A stretch of DNA of 33,405 nucleotides, taken from Verrucomicrobiota bacterium. GTDB taxonomy: Bacteria > Verrucomicrobiota > Verrucomicrobiia > Chthoniobacterales > Chthoniobacteraceae. Positions 15,752-24,959 of this stretch are shown in pieces. Below the pieces are notes generated by a model. That model had not been told where the DNA came from. It saw nothing but the letters and a program-made list of their open reading frames with translations, and did no database searches. Location of the stretch: NCBI GenBank assembly GCA_003402745.1, contig QQND01000031.1:1-33405 (forward strand). Direction: 5' to 3'. The stretch's first letter is position 1; each line of letters starts with the position of its first letter. The position numbers were made by a program, and so were the translations under genes.

Positions 15752-16512
15752 ATGCTCCCTCTTCCCTCCCCTAAAACTTTTCGCGCCACGCTCCTGAGCG
15801 CTTTCCTATTACTCGGCCCCACCGCCCCGGTGCAATCCGCCGAACCCGACCTGCAAAAAACCGATCTTTTTAAAGCCGGAGAAAACGGCTTCGCCCTCTA
15901 CCGAATTCCAGGAATCGTGGTGACGGCCAAGGGAACCGCGCTCGCTTATTGCGAGGCGCGCAGTGACGCACGCAGCGACTGGGGGGAAATCCAGGTCCAC
16001 CTGCGCCGCAGCCCTGACGGCGGGAAAACCTGGGAACCCGCTCGCCAAATCGCCCATATCGGCGAACGCATCACAGGGAACCCGCGCAAAGCCAAGGGAG
16101 GCGAAGACGAAATGACGGTGAACAATCCAGTTGCCATTGTGGATTCAAAATCTGGCGCCGTTCATTTTCTGACGCGCTGTGGGACCCCATCTGCATGGGA
16201 AGCCTCATCCGCAGCCCTAAACCCGGCTCCAAAGGACGTCTGATTTTTTCCAACCCTCACAACCTAAAAAGAGACGCCCTTGGCCAGCAAATCCCAGGAG
16301 CCTCCGGCCAACGAAAAAATCTAGCACTCAAAACAAGCGACGACGAAGGCAAGACCTGGAGCGCTCCCAAGGTCCTGGAGGAAGGCGCCAGCGCGTATTC
16401 CGACCTGGCACTCCTCCCCGACGGCTCCCTCCTCTGTTTTTATGAAAATAAAAACGTCCTCACCCTCGCCCGGTTGAACCCTGCCTGGTTGGAACACCCC
16501 GCACCCCAGTAA
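15752..16512 (+). pseudogene. Broken sialidase (BNR/Asp-box family)
   Basis: This is a degraded exo-sialidase-family gene. The first frame (15752-16243) encodes a signal peptide, the YRIPG motif, AYCEAR and an Asp box (SPDGGKTW). It then runs into unrelated residues. The second frame, already in register from about 16175, encodes DPICMGSLIR, LIFSNPHN, a second Asp box (SDDEGKTW), SAYSDLALLPDGS and CFYEN, which are the usual C-terminal blades. The total is about 250 codons against roughly 380 or more for the family. The middle blades are therefore deleted and the frame is shifted near 16168-16182. No active enzyme is expected. No sialic acid genes are nearby. Confidence 0.85.
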
Positions 16513-16570
16513 ACCAAAGCCCAACCTCCCTCCGCCTCAGAAGACCCCCGCAAGCCGCTCCCGCACCCCC

Positions 16571-17389
16571 TTACGAGAGCTTGTAAATCCATCGCTGGAG
16601 TTTCTCCACCATTCGTCTACTAAGCACCCGGCTGGTCAGTGTTGCGACTTTCGCTTCGAAAAAATTGCCCACCGCCACCCTCGGAGGCGGAGCCCCGGCC
16701 GAGAGCAGTGCAAGGATGAGCGACGCCACCTTTTCGGGCAAACATGCTGCCTCCATCTTGCCCGCTTCGGCCGCCCGCGAACGCGACAGGTTCGGCTCGT
16801 AAGAATCACACTCCGCCGTGTTCAGCTCCCTCGTCCGCCTCAGAATCTCAGTTGCCACATCTCCGGGCTGAACGTCCACAACTCGGATCCCCGTGCCCGT
16901 CAACTCCAGACGCAAACACTCGCTACAAGAGCTCAAAGCCGCCTTTGCCGCGCTGTAGCCCGCATTAAAGGGGATCGGAAATTGTACGGCCAGGGATGTG
17001 ACGTTCACAATCACCCCAGTATTGCGGCGACGCATCCCTGGAAGCGCCAAGCGGATCAACTCCAGCGGGCCGAAAAAAAGCGTCTCCATTTGAGCTCTCA
17101 AACCGTTCCGCACCAGAGCCTCCAGCGGCGCGTTCACAACATCTCCAGCGTTATTAATCAGAATGTCGAACCCGCCCGCCTCCAGGGCCGCCGTTTCAAA
17201 TGCAGCCGCCATTCCTTCCGGTTCGTTTAAATCGAGGACCACAGGATGGAAACGCGCAAGCACGGGGAGTCGGCTCACGCTGCGAGCCGTTCCCCAGACA
17301 TCAAAACCCTTTGCACAAAGGAGAGTTGCAACCGCAAGCCCGATCCCTGAGCTTGCGCCCGTGATGAAAACTTTTCTTCCTTCGTTCAT
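16571..17389 (-). CDS. Short-chain dehydrogenase/reductase
   Basis: This 272-residue NAD(P)-dependent oxidoreductase has the classical SDR cofactor motif TGASSGIG (10-17), NNAG (79-82), and the catalytic set S132, Y145 and K149 in YSAAK. The GTARS segment after beta-2 suggests NADP preference, which is inference. The C-terminal part is basic and hydrophobic and may touch the membrane. The substrate is unknown; membership next to a fatty-acid desaturase suggests a lipid or fatty-acyl compound. It lies 105 nt downstream of the desaturase in the same direction and may be co-transcribed. Confidence 0.9.
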   Translation of the reverse strand: MNEGRKVFITGASSGIGLAVATLLCAKGFDVWGTARSVSRLPVLARFHPVVLDLNEPEGMAAAFETAALEAGGFDILINNAGDVVNAPLEALVRNGLRAQMETLFFGPLELIRLALPGMRRRNTGVIVNVTSLAVQFPIPFNAGYSAAKAALSSCSECLRLELTGTGIRVVDVQPGDVATEILRRTRELNTAECDSYEPNLSRSRAAEAGKMEAACLPEKVASLILALLSAGAPPPRVAVGNFFEAKVATLTSRVLSRRMVEKLQRWIYKLS

Positions 17390-17494
17390 AGTTCTTTGAA
17401 TTCACAGGGGAACGCATGCCAGCTCTCGGCCCGACACAAACCGAGTTGGAGCGTGGTTGCGCAAAAAGCCAACCCCTCGCCGCTGCCTCTCAGC

Positions 17495-18388
17495 CTAGGT
17501 ATTGGACGGATGCTTCGACCCGCCAACAGAAGCCTCGTTTTTTCTGATCCACGGCAGGTTCCAAAGATGGCAGTGCGGCACCGTGCGCCGTTGCGTTTCA
17601 TCCAGCATCAGGGGCCTCACTTCCGGCAATTGCGACCAATGCACCCGAGCCTTGTAATGGTGCTCTTGGTGGTAGCCGTTGTTAAACCAGATCCAATTGT
17701 AGAAGGGGCTGTAGCAGCTCACCGAATCGTTCAGCCGACTCGTGTGTGTGGCGCCGTGGTGTTCCAAATAATTCTCCGCGTAATTTAGCACCTGTCCGAT
17801 GAGCCACAGCGGCAGATAAAAAAACACGAAGTTTTTCCACGAAACAAAAATCAGCAGCGCCCATAGCGCAAAAAGTACGACAAACTCCAGGTGGATCTGC
17901 GCGCGCCGCCGCTGCCTAACGCCCTCCTTATAAAGCGGTGTGATTTCCGACCGAAACACGCTTTTGAGCGTGAACGACCAAAACTCCTCCTCCACGTTCG
18001 GATCTTTAGAGAACCGATAGCTTGAAGCGAAATCCACCGTCGAATTCGTCTGGGGATCGCGTCTGTCGTTGTTCCCCTTATGGTGAAAGAGATGATGGAT
18101 GTGGTACATCGTTTGAGGAACACCCAGGGACAACGAATTCAGGAGACTGAACAAGTCGTTCGCGCGCCTGCCTTTAAAGTAAGGCGTGTGAATATGATAG
18201 TGCGAGATGCACTGGTAGTTCGTCAGGTAGATAAACACGATTCCAAAACCCACAACGAGCCCCATGGGCACGGAGACGTACAGCGGCGCCTGCAGCGCCC
18301 ACTCGGTAAGCAAAGCACTGCCAATGATTAGCACGACATTCAGAGCCGCCAGTAAAATCAACGGGAAGTCTTTCCGATTCTTTAACAT
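17495..18388 (-). CDS. Membrane fatty acid desaturase family protein
   Basis: This 297-residue integral membrane protein has the three histidine boxes of acyl desaturases/hydroxylases: HYHIH (63-67), HHLFHH (98-103) and HQEHH (240-244), plus NYLEHHG (206-212), which may give another ligand. Hydrophobic helices lie at about 10-30, 40-58, 170-183 and 187-205. It should introduce a double bond or hydroxyl into a lipid chain using oxygen and an electron donor. The exact substrate, including carotenoid-like ones, cannot be told. It is divergent from the MFS gene, with only 53 bp between starts, so the promoters overlap and the genes may be co-regulated. Confidence 0.88.
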   Translation of the reverse strand: MLKNRKDFPLILLAALNVVLIIGSALLTEWALQAPLYVSVPMGLVVGFGIVFIYLTNYQCISHYHIHTPYFKGRRANDLFSLLNSLSLGVPQTMYHIHHLFHHKGNNDRRDPQTNSTVDFASSYRFSKDPNVEEEFWSFTLKSVFRSEITPLYKEGVRQRRRAQIHLEFVVLFALWALLIFVSWKNFVFFYLPLWLIGQVLNYAENYLEHHGATHTSRLNDSVSCYSPFYNWIWFNNGYHQEHHYKARVHWSQLPEVRPLMLDETQRRTVPHCHLWNLPWIRKNEASVGGSKHPSNT

Positions 18389-18441
18389 CCCACTTCTTTA
18401 CTACCCCAAACCGCCCAAATAAACTCAGAAAGCACTCTTTC

Positions 18442-19647
18442 ATGCGCGAACTTCTGGCATCCCGGCCCTACCGGCTTCTTTTCCTTGCTGGTTTCCTCTC
18501 CGAACTAGGGACCTATATTTCCGAGGTTGCCATCCTCATGCATATTTTCGAACTCGCGGGTCGCCAAAAAGAGTTTCTTGGGATCACCCAGGGCGTCTTC
18601 CTCCTTCTCATGGTGCTGGGAACCCTCGTGGGCGGCGTCTTTGGCGAGGGCCGGGCGAAGAAGCAAATCCTCATGGGCTGCGAGTTCGCGCGGATTCCAA
18701 TCCTAGCAAGCATGCTAGCCTTCAGTTCTTCAGTGTGGGTGCTGATCCTTGGCAATGGCCTCATTGCTTTTTTCTCCGGCGCCTTCAACCCGACCCGCCA
18801 GGCGCTCATGAATGAGTTGCTTCCCACACACCTCTTGCCCAAAGCCAACTCCCTGTTTGCAACGGGCTTTGCATTCCTTCACGCCGCCGGCCCCATCCTC
18901 GGCGCAGTCTTCTTCGCCTACGCGCAAAACCTCATCCCCATTCTTCAGTTCGACCTGCTCACATATTGCGTCGGAATTGTACTCCTGGCGAGGCTCTCCC
19001 CACCTCCGCCCCACCCGCAACAAGTCGGGCTTAGCCCCGCTCCAGGTTTCTTAAAAGACCTCGGAGAAGGCCTTGGCCTTTTACGCAAGCGGCCCACCTT
19101 CCTGTGGATCTTCGCCCGGTGCGCCTTAGCCAGCACGGCCCTCGGGATCGTCATCCCCCTCCTTTTACCCATGGCAACAGAGGTGCTCCTGCTTCCCGAT
19201 TGGGCGTACGGACTGCTCCTCGGGTGTTTCGGGATTGGAGGGGCCTTCGGTAGCCTGATACTGCCGAAAAGACTCGCGGTTTTTTCCCCGGAGCGCGTCT
19301 TACTTCGGCTCGTCGCATTCGAAGCGCTGAGCCTTTTGCTCTGGTCCGCGTGTTTCCACCCGGCATTGTCCTTCTTAATGGCCTTCGTGTACGGCGCGCT
19401 CTTGTTCGCACGCATCGCCTTCCAGCTCAATTATGTCTCCCTCCAACTTCCCCACGCCTTCAACGCCCGGGCCAACGCCCTGATCGATCTGGCAATGGTT
19501 GTGCCCAATATTGCAGGAGCTGCCCTCGTCGCCTTTGCCGGAAGAGGGCTCGATACTACCCGCTTTCTAAACGCCACGGGCCTGTTTTTTTGCGGAAGCG
19601 TCCTGCTATGCTGGATTCTGGAGCAGCGCCTCCGCCGAATCGAATAG
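18442..19647 (+). CDS. MFS transporter
   Basis: This 401-residue protein has about 11-12 transmembrane helices and the pattern of the major facilitator superfamily. The N-terminus (RPYRLLFLAGFLSELG) and the loop FNPTRQALMNELLP after helix 4 are typical of MFS exporters of the EntS/transmembrane secretion effector type. It probably exports a small molecule by proton antiport. The substrate is unknown. It is divergent from the desaturase gene and convergent with the O-methyltransferase gene, so it might export a lipid-like or methylated product, which is inference only. Confidence 0.87.
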   Translation: MRELLASRPYRLLFLAGFLSELGTYISEVAILMHIFELAGRQKEFLGITQGVFLLLMVLGTLVGGVFGEGRAKKQILMGCEFARIPILASMLAFSSSVWVLILGNGLIAFFSGAFNPTRQALMNELLPTHLLPKANSLFATGFAFLHAAGPILGAVFFAYAQNLIPILQFDLLTYCVGIVLLARLSPPPPHPQQVGLSPAPGFLKDLGEGLGLLRKRPTFLWIFARCALASTALGIVIPLLLPMATEVLLLPDWAYGLLLGCFGIGGAFGSLILPKRLAVFSPERVLLRLVAFEALSLLLWSACFHPALSFLMAFVYGALLFARIAFQLNYVSLQLPHAFNARANALIDLAMVVPNIAGAALVAFAGRGLDTTRFLNATGLFFCGSVLLCWILEQRLRRIE

Positions 19648-19678
19648 GCGCTGTTGATGGAAACGGAAATTGGTACAG

Positions 19679-19700
19679 CCCGCTGCCTCCGAGGAGCGGG
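19679..19700. terminator. Hairpin between convergent MFS and methyltransferase genes
   Basis: CCCGCT (19679-19684) pairs with AGCGGG (19695-19700), and CCT (19686-19688) with AGG (19692-19694), leaving one bulged G. It lies between two convergent stop codons and could act in both directions, though no T tract follows. Confidence 0.35.
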
Positions 19701-19729
19701 ATAGCGCCGCACGAATCCGCCGGTTCAGA

Positions 19730-20761
19730 CTAGATTTTCTGCGCGACCACCACGCTCCGATCCACGGCACTTGGGTGCTGTCCGCGCCAATCCAGGCCGT
19801 AACGCTCGAGCCAAATCCTGATTTCTCCCACGGAAAAACAACGCCCCTCCGTGGAATGCATCAGAAGAGCCGAGTACATCGCCACAGGGAGCGGCCCGGT
19901 TTTGGCCGCATCCAAAAAGGCGTCGTGTATCAACAGCAACCCTCCCGAAGGCAGCGCGCGCGCCGCCTTTGCTACCAGAGCCTCTGCCACGGGGTCATCC
20001 CAATCGTGCAGCACGTTTGAGAGCAACAAAACGTCAAATCCAGAGGGAAGTTCGTCGGCGAACATATCGCCGGCCAAAACGTCAACCCTGTCTGAAAGCC
20101 CGCGTTTGGCGATGGCCTTGCGCGCTATGCGGTCGACCGGCGGACGTTCAAAAACGGCGGCCTTCATGTGCGCGTGGCGCGCTGCGAGAGCGCACGCGTA
20201 GATGCCCGAGCCACCGGCCACATCCAACAGCGCGCTGTGCTCGGAAAGGTCCAGGCGTTTGGCCAGCGCGGGCGCGAGCACAATCCCGCGGCAGTCCATC
20301 GCAGCCGTGAATTCGTTGGCGAAACTTTCATTCTCCATGGCCTGCGCCCAGGCCAGAGTGTGGGCGCTGCCCCAGTTGGCAGGCTTGCCGGTCTGAAGCA
20401 CCTGCAAAAACTCCAGCGTCTGCGGGCGTTTTTTAAGCGTGTCGTAATACGGCTTCAAGCACCACGGCGACCCCTCCACCAGATGCTCCCGCGACCGAGC
20501 CGTCAGGTGGTACACCCCTCCGGCCTGAGTCACCAGTCCCAAGGCGGAGCAAAGCGTCATCAAAACCTCTCCCGGGCGCACGTGAATCCCAAAATGAGCG
20601 CACATCGACCCCAAAGTGGCGGGGTGGTCTGCCAGCCAAGTGAACAAGTTGAGGTGGGAAACTGCCGCAGCTAAGAGATCCACCCCCATCAACCCGTCGC
20701 GCAAACGGTAAAGCGGCAAGGGATCCGTCACAGGCTCGTCGGTCAGCAGTGGGTCTATCAT
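19730..20761 (-). CDS. SAM-dependent O-methyltransferase (family 2 type)
   Basis: This 343-residue protein has the two-part layout of small-molecule O-methyltransferases: an N-terminal winged-helix dimerisation part (about 15-110) and a Rossmann SAM domain. Motif I is LLDVAGGSGIYA (178-189). The expected catalytic histidine is in NVLHDWDD (H252), followed by LPSGGLLLIHD. Relatives methylate hydroxyl groups of aromatic or carotenoid compounds, such as hydroxyneurosporene. The substrate here is unknown. It lies 168 bp downstream of the pseudokinase gene in the same direction, with a possible stem between them. Confidence 0.87.
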   Translation of the reverse strand: MIDPLLTDEPVTDPLPLYRLRDGLMGVDLLAAAVSHLNLFTWLADHPATLGSMCAHFGIHVRPGEVLMTLCSALGLVTQAGGVYHLTARSREHLVEGSPWCLKPYYDTLKKRPQTLEFLQVLQTGKPANWGSAHTLAWAQAMENESFANEFTAAMDCRGIVLAPALAKRLDLSEHSALLDVAGGSGIYACALAARHAHMKAAVFERPPVDRIARKAIAKRGLSDRVDVLAGDMFADELPSGFDVLLLSNVLHDWDDPVAEALVAKAARALPSGGLLLIHDAFLDAAKTGPLPVAMYSALLMHSTEGRCFSVGEIRIWLERYGLDWRGQHPSAVDRSVVVAQKI

Positions 20762-20822
20762 GGAAATATAAATCTTGGGAAAAATCAGCTAGGGACCCCA
20801 GAAAACCTGAGGCTGCCAAAAC

Positions 20823-20869
20823 GCAAAAGGGAAGAAACTCAGGCGAAAACCCTCGCTCCCCCCTTTTGC
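20823..20869 (-). terminator. 9-bp stem after the pseudokinase gene
   Basis: GCAAAAGGG (20823-20831) and CCCTTTTGC (20861-20869) are perfect inverted repeats around a 29-nt loop. On the minus strand GTTTTGG follows. The large loop makes it a weak terminator candidate. Confidence 0.35.
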
Positions 20870-20929
20870 TTCTCAAAATCACCCCCCTTCCCACCTCGGC
20901 GCAAACCGAAACGCAGGCGGCTTCGCGGA

Positions 20930-23581
20930 TTACCGCGTCTTACCCGTGGCTGCACGCACCACGCGGAACCCGTAGTTGTCGCTTTCGCGGTCAGGCATCG
21001 AGTGAATACGGCACGAGGAAAGTAAACTCAGCTGCAGTGCACCCTGGTACCAAGAGGCTCCACGCAGCACGCGTGACCGGGCCTTCGGGTTCCACGTATC
21101 CATGCACCACTCCCAGGCGTTCCCACCCATGTCGTAAAGCCCTTGCGCATTCGGAGTAAAACTTCCCACCGGAGAAGTGAAAGGAAACGGATCTTCGTAG
21201 CCCGAGAGGTACACCTCGGCGCCCGTCTCCTTGCCCGTATAGTTCCCTGCTCCCTTCGGCGGCGGCCAAGACGTTCCCCAAGGATACTGATCCTGAATGC
21301 CCATGTCTCGCATCTCGGGGGTCTGACCTTTTTCCGTAGCCAACCCCACGGCCTTGCTCCACTCCAAATCCGTAGGCAGGCGGTAGGACTCGCCGGGCTT
21401 CAGTAGGCCGGCAGCCTGCTCCTTATCCGTCAACCACTTGCAGAAAGACAACGCGTCCGTCCAACTCACCATCACCACCGGATGCTCGGGGGTCTGGTCG
21501 AACCCCGGGTGGCTCCAGCGGGACTTGGGATAGCCCGTATCCTTCACAAACTGCGCATAATCTTTGACGCGTGTTTTGTTGGTCGAAAACTGGACCTCCC
21601 CGACTTTTACAAACTTCATGCCCAAACTGTTTTCCACCGGTCCGGGCGCCGCCTTTGCCGCCGTGTCTTTAGAGGGTTCCACAGGGGGCAAACTTTCAGC
21701 CACGGCCGGGGCTTTTTCAGGCCCTTTTTCAACGGCCTTTTCAGGCATTTTATCCGCCGGTTTTTCAGGCTTCGCAGGAACCGCCGCCACCGGAGCCGCC
21801 GGCTTGGGAGATGGGACGATCGGGGCCGCCGCGACGGGCGCCGCCTTCTGGGCCTTGATCCGCTCCAGCTCCTCCTGCTCCTTGCGCGCCATCGCTTCCT
21901 GCTCCTTGCGGGCGATATCCTGCTCTTTACGTTCGATCTCCTGCGCCTTGCGCGCCAATTCCAGTTCGCGCTTGGTGATGGCGTCCTGCTTGTTGGCGTC
22001 CCCCTTGAGGCGGGCTGCTTCCTGGGCCTTTTTCACAGCCAACTCCGGGTCGTCTACCTGAGGCAATGCGGGAGCCGCAGGCACCGCTGCACTGGACGCG
22101 ATCGCGCCCACCCCGGAGGCCGGCAGTTTAGAACTCTCGGCAGTCACACCTCCCCTATCGGGCGGTTCAGGAGAAACAGGCGTAGGAAGCCCCTCAATGG
22201 AAGGATCCACCCCATTGGGAAGCCCCGCTTTGGGCTTGGGAAGCTGGCCAGGACGCAAAGCCGTTAATTCCGGAGCGGAATCCGGAGAATTCGGCGATAC
22301 AAACTTAATGTCCGATTCGTGCCCCTCGTCCTTCACCCCGGCGGCCGTCATCGGTGCGGGCTCATCTTCCTCCACGTCGTCCGCCTTGTTCAGGAAAAAA
22401 CTGGCTCCAAACCAAGCCCCAACGCCACCCGCGAGCAGAAGCAGAGCCGCCAAAGCAAGCTTGCTGCGGCCCCCCTTGGGTTCGGGGGCGTAAGAAGTTA
22501 AAAGCGGCCTCGGAGCGACCGACTTGCGCTCCCGCACCGGGGGCGCCACCAACTCTTCTTCATGCTCTTCGGAAGCCAACCCCAAGTGTTCGGGTTCGGG
22601 CTTGGGCGCAGCCTTCGGGGCAGGAGCCGCCTCGGGCGGGACCGCAGCTGCCGCAACTTCGGGCGCCGCTTTTGCAGCAGGCTCCGGTTCGCTCGCCAGC
22701 CGCCGCGCCAAGTCCCCAATATTAATCGGACGTTCGCTCGGGTCCTTCGAAAGACACTGCGCGATCGTCCGCTCCCAGTTTTTGAAAAGCTCCAGACCAT
22801 CCCGATTCAGCTTGTGGCGCAGTTCTCCCACTCCAGGCGGTTTTTCAGAGGAAATCCGCTTTTCCACGTCTACCCCTTCAAACGGGCGCTTGCCAGTCAG
22901 CAACTGGAACAGCGTCGCCCCAATCGCATAAATATCGTCACTCACCGTCGGGGCGCTCCCCTCCAAAAGCTGGGGGCTGCTGTAGGCAAGATACTTCCCT
23001 TCCCGGTTGCCTGCCCTCCGAAGCGCGTCCACCACCACCCGACGCGTGCCAAAATTAGCCAGCATCAAAGAACCGTCCGGTGTCAAAATGAGGTCCGCCG
23101 GGCTGATGTTCCGGTGCAGAACCGGCACACTGTGCACGTCACTCATCGTCTGCACCAAAGTGTCCACCCAAGGCTTGACGTCCCCGCATTCAAGCGCTCC
23201 CACCGGAGACTCCTGCAAATGCCTCGCCAAAGACTCCCCCTCGTACGAATTAGTCACCACCGCCGCCCAATCCGGCCCCTCGATCAGCTCGTGAACCCGT
23301 AAAATATTGTCGTGATGAAGGTTTCTCGTCTTCCGAACCTCCTCCTTAAGGGCCACCCGAAGATCCGGGTCCGCTGCCACCTCTGCCGGCACAAAATGAA
23401 GGCACACCAAACGCCCCGCAACCTCGTCCTCCGCGATCCACACTGGAAACTCCCCAAGCGAGGAGGGAATGACGTTCCGGAGCGTAAACGTCTCGGAAAT
23501 CCGCTGCCCTGCCCGGAGGTATTCAGGGTCAAAGCCGGCTGTGGAAGACGCACTTGCGTTACCAGAAATTTCGTTGGGCAT
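20930..23581 (-). CDS. Membrane pseudokinase fused to a degenerate FGE-sulfatase domain
   Basis: This 883-residue protein has a Ser/Thr kinase fold (about 25-295), a Pro/Ala linker, one membrane helix (375-397), a charged coiled coil (about 512-578), a Lys/Pro/Glu linker and an FGE-sulfatase (SUMF1-like) domain (651-875). The kinase seems dead: the VAIK lysine is His62, HRD is HRN (N158) and DFG is NFG (N176). The ATP loop is also poor. In the FGE domain, the usual cysteines after RGGS are replaced by Gln846 and Leu851, so it should not make formylglycine. The topology puts the kinase fold in the cytoplasm and the FGE domain outside. ATG 23581 is chosen; upstream starts at 23638 and 23674 are possible. 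It is divergent from the pilT genes. Confidence 0.85.
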   Translation of the reverse strand: MPNEISGNASASSTAGFDPEYLRAGQRISETFTLRNVIPSSLGEFPVWIAEDEVAGRLVCLHFVPAEVAADPDLRVALKEEVRKTRNLHHDNILRVHELIEGPDWAAVVTNSYEGESLARHLQESPVGALECGDVKPWVDTLVQTMSDVHSVPVLHRNISPADLILTPDGSLMLANFGTRRVVVDALRRAGNREGKYLAYSSPQLLEGSAPTVSDDIYAIGATLFQLLTGKRPFEGVDVEKRISSEKPPGVGELRHKLNRDGLELFKNWERTIAQCLSKDPSERPINIGDLARRLASEPEPAAKAAPEVAAAAVPPEAAPAPKAAPKPEPEHLGLASEEHEEELVAPPVRERKSVAPRPLLTSYAPEPKGGRSKLALAALLLLAGGVGAWFGASFFLNKADDVEEDEPAPMTAAGVKDEGHESDIKFVSPNSPDSAPELTALRPGQLPKPKAGLPNGVDPSIEGLPTPVSPEPPDRGGVTAESSKLPASGVGAIASSAAVPAAPALPQVDDPELAVKKAQEAARLKGDANKQDAITKRELELARKAQEIERKEQDIARKEQEAMARKEQEELERIKAQKAAPVAAAPIVPSPKPAAPVAAVPAKPEKPADKMPEKAVEKGPEKAPAVAESLPPVEPSKDTAAKAAPGPVENSLGMKFVKVGEVQFSTNKTRVKDYAQFVKDTGYPKSRWSHPGFDQTPEHPVVMVSWTDALSFCKWLTDKEQAAGLLKPGESYRLPTDLEWSKAVGLATEKGQTPEMRDMGIQDQYPWGTSWPPPKGAGNYTGKETGAEVYLSGYEDPFPFTSPVGSFTPNAQGLYDMGGNAWEWCMDTWNPKARSRVLRGASWYQGALQLSLLSSCRIHSMPDRESDNYGFRVVRAATGKTR

Positions 23582-23817
23582 CTGAGGAACTACTAGAGGG
23601 TTATCTTTCCAACAGGGAAACACCCCCGTCAAAAGCATCGTGACTTTCGCTCTAGCACTCGCCAGAACAATCACTCTCCTATCGCTACTCCGTTTATCGC
23701 TGATTCGCCAACACGAATTTCCCTACTGCTTCCAATTCCGCCTTTTCCTGCTTAATTCCACTCTGGTTCTGAAGCACCCCCCAACCCTCTCAAACCCCAA
23801 TTCCCTCCGCGCTTCCT

Positions 23818-24924
23818 ATGGATCTCCACCCCACCGCTGAATATCTCTATAACGGCGTCCAAATCACCCACGTCGACCAATTTCTTCAATACGCCCAAAC
23901 CGCTGAAGCCTCCGATGTCCACCTCTGCAGCGGGGCCGCCCCTCACTGGCGCCGCAACGGACAGGTCGAACCCATGTTTCCGGACGCTGAGATCCTCACC
24001 GAGGGCCACACTCGGATGCTGGCCGAGAGTTTCCTTGGCGCCGAACGGCTCCACACCCTAGACACCCGCGGCGACATCGATTTTGCCTACGACGGCGGCT
24101 ACGGTCGGTTCCGGGCCTCGGTCGTCCGGCAGCGCGTCGGCTTCGATCTCGTTTTCCGAATCATCCACGCCCAGTTGCGCTCCCTCCAGGAACTCGGGCT
24201 TCCCGACACCCTCAAATCCCTCATCCAGTATCACAACGGCCTGGTCCTCGTCACCGGTCCCGTCGGCTCCGGCAAGTCCACCACCCTGGCCGCCCTCGTC
24301 AACGCCATCAACCACGAGCGCACCGACCACATCATTACCCTCGAGGACCCGATTGAATACCTCATCCCCTCCGCCAATTGCCACGTGACACAGCGTGAAG
24401 TTCGCACCCACACCAAGAGCTTTGCCGCCGCCCTGCGCGGGGCGCTGCGCGAAGATCCGGACGTGATCATGGTCGGTGAAATGCGGGATTTGGAGACGAT
24501 CCAGCTTGCCATCAGCGCCTCTGAAACGGGCCACCTCGTGCTCGGCACCCTGCACACGGGCAGCGCCGCGCGTACTCTGGACCGCGTTTTGGACGTGTTT
24601 CCGTCCGACCAACGCGACCAGATCCGCGTCATGGTCTCCGAATCCCTGCGCGGCATCGTTTCCCAGCAGCTCATTCCCAGAGCCGACGGCCAGGGACGGG
24701 TGCTCGCGCTCGAAGTCCTTACCAACAACTCGGCGGTCGGCAACCTGATCCGCGACGGCAAAACGTTCATGCTGCCCGGCGTCATCCAAACCGGCCGGCG
24801 GGCCGGTATGAAACTGATGGACGACTCTCTGATGGAACTCCTCGAAGCCGGTTTGATCACGGGCCAGGAAGCCTATGTACGCTGTGAACAGAAAACACTG
24901 TTCCGCAAATTCATGAACGCCTAA
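23818..24924 (+). CDS. pilT: PilT-type twitching ATPase
   Basis: This 368-residue protein is a type IV pilus retraction ATPase of the PilT/PilU family. The N-terminal PAS-like part (about 15-120) includes SDVHLCSG. Walker A is GPVGSGKST (147-155), the Asp box is TLEDPIEY (174-181), Walker B is DVIMVGEMRD (215-224) and the His box is GHLVLGTLHT (238-247). A hexameric cytoplasmic motor is expected. No Shine-Dalgarno sequence is seen before ATG 23818. The 236-bp gap to the divergent pseudokinase gene shows no clear promoter. A second PilT-like gene follows after 35 nt, so the pair is likely co-transcribed. Pilus structural genes are not in the window. Confidence 0.92.
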   Translation: MDLHPTAEYLYNGVQITHVDQFLQYAQTAEASDVHLCSGAAPHWRRNGQVEPMFPDAEILTEGHTRMLAESFLGAERLHTLDTRGDIDFAYDGGYGRFRASVVRQRVGFDLVFRIIHAQLRSLQELGLPDTLKSLIQYHNGLVLVTGPVGSGKSTTLAALVNAINHERTDHIITLEDPIEYLIPSANCHVTQREVRTHTKSFAAALRGALREDPDVIMVGEMRDLETIQLAISASETGHLVLGTLHTGSAARTLDRVLDVFPSDQRDQIRVMVSESLRGIVSQQLIPRADGQGRVLALEVLTNNSAVGNLIRDGKTFMLPGVIQTGRRAGMKLMDDSLMELLEAGLITGQEAYVRCEQKTLFRKFMNA

Positions 24925-24959
24925 CCCCCTCTTTCAACTCCCCTTTACTCTCTCTTTTT

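Noticed and set aside
24058-24789. 243-codon minus frame inside pilT (and a similar one at 25362-26039)
   Set aside because: Antisense shadows of conserved ATPase genes; composition dominated by Gly, Val, Asp and His.
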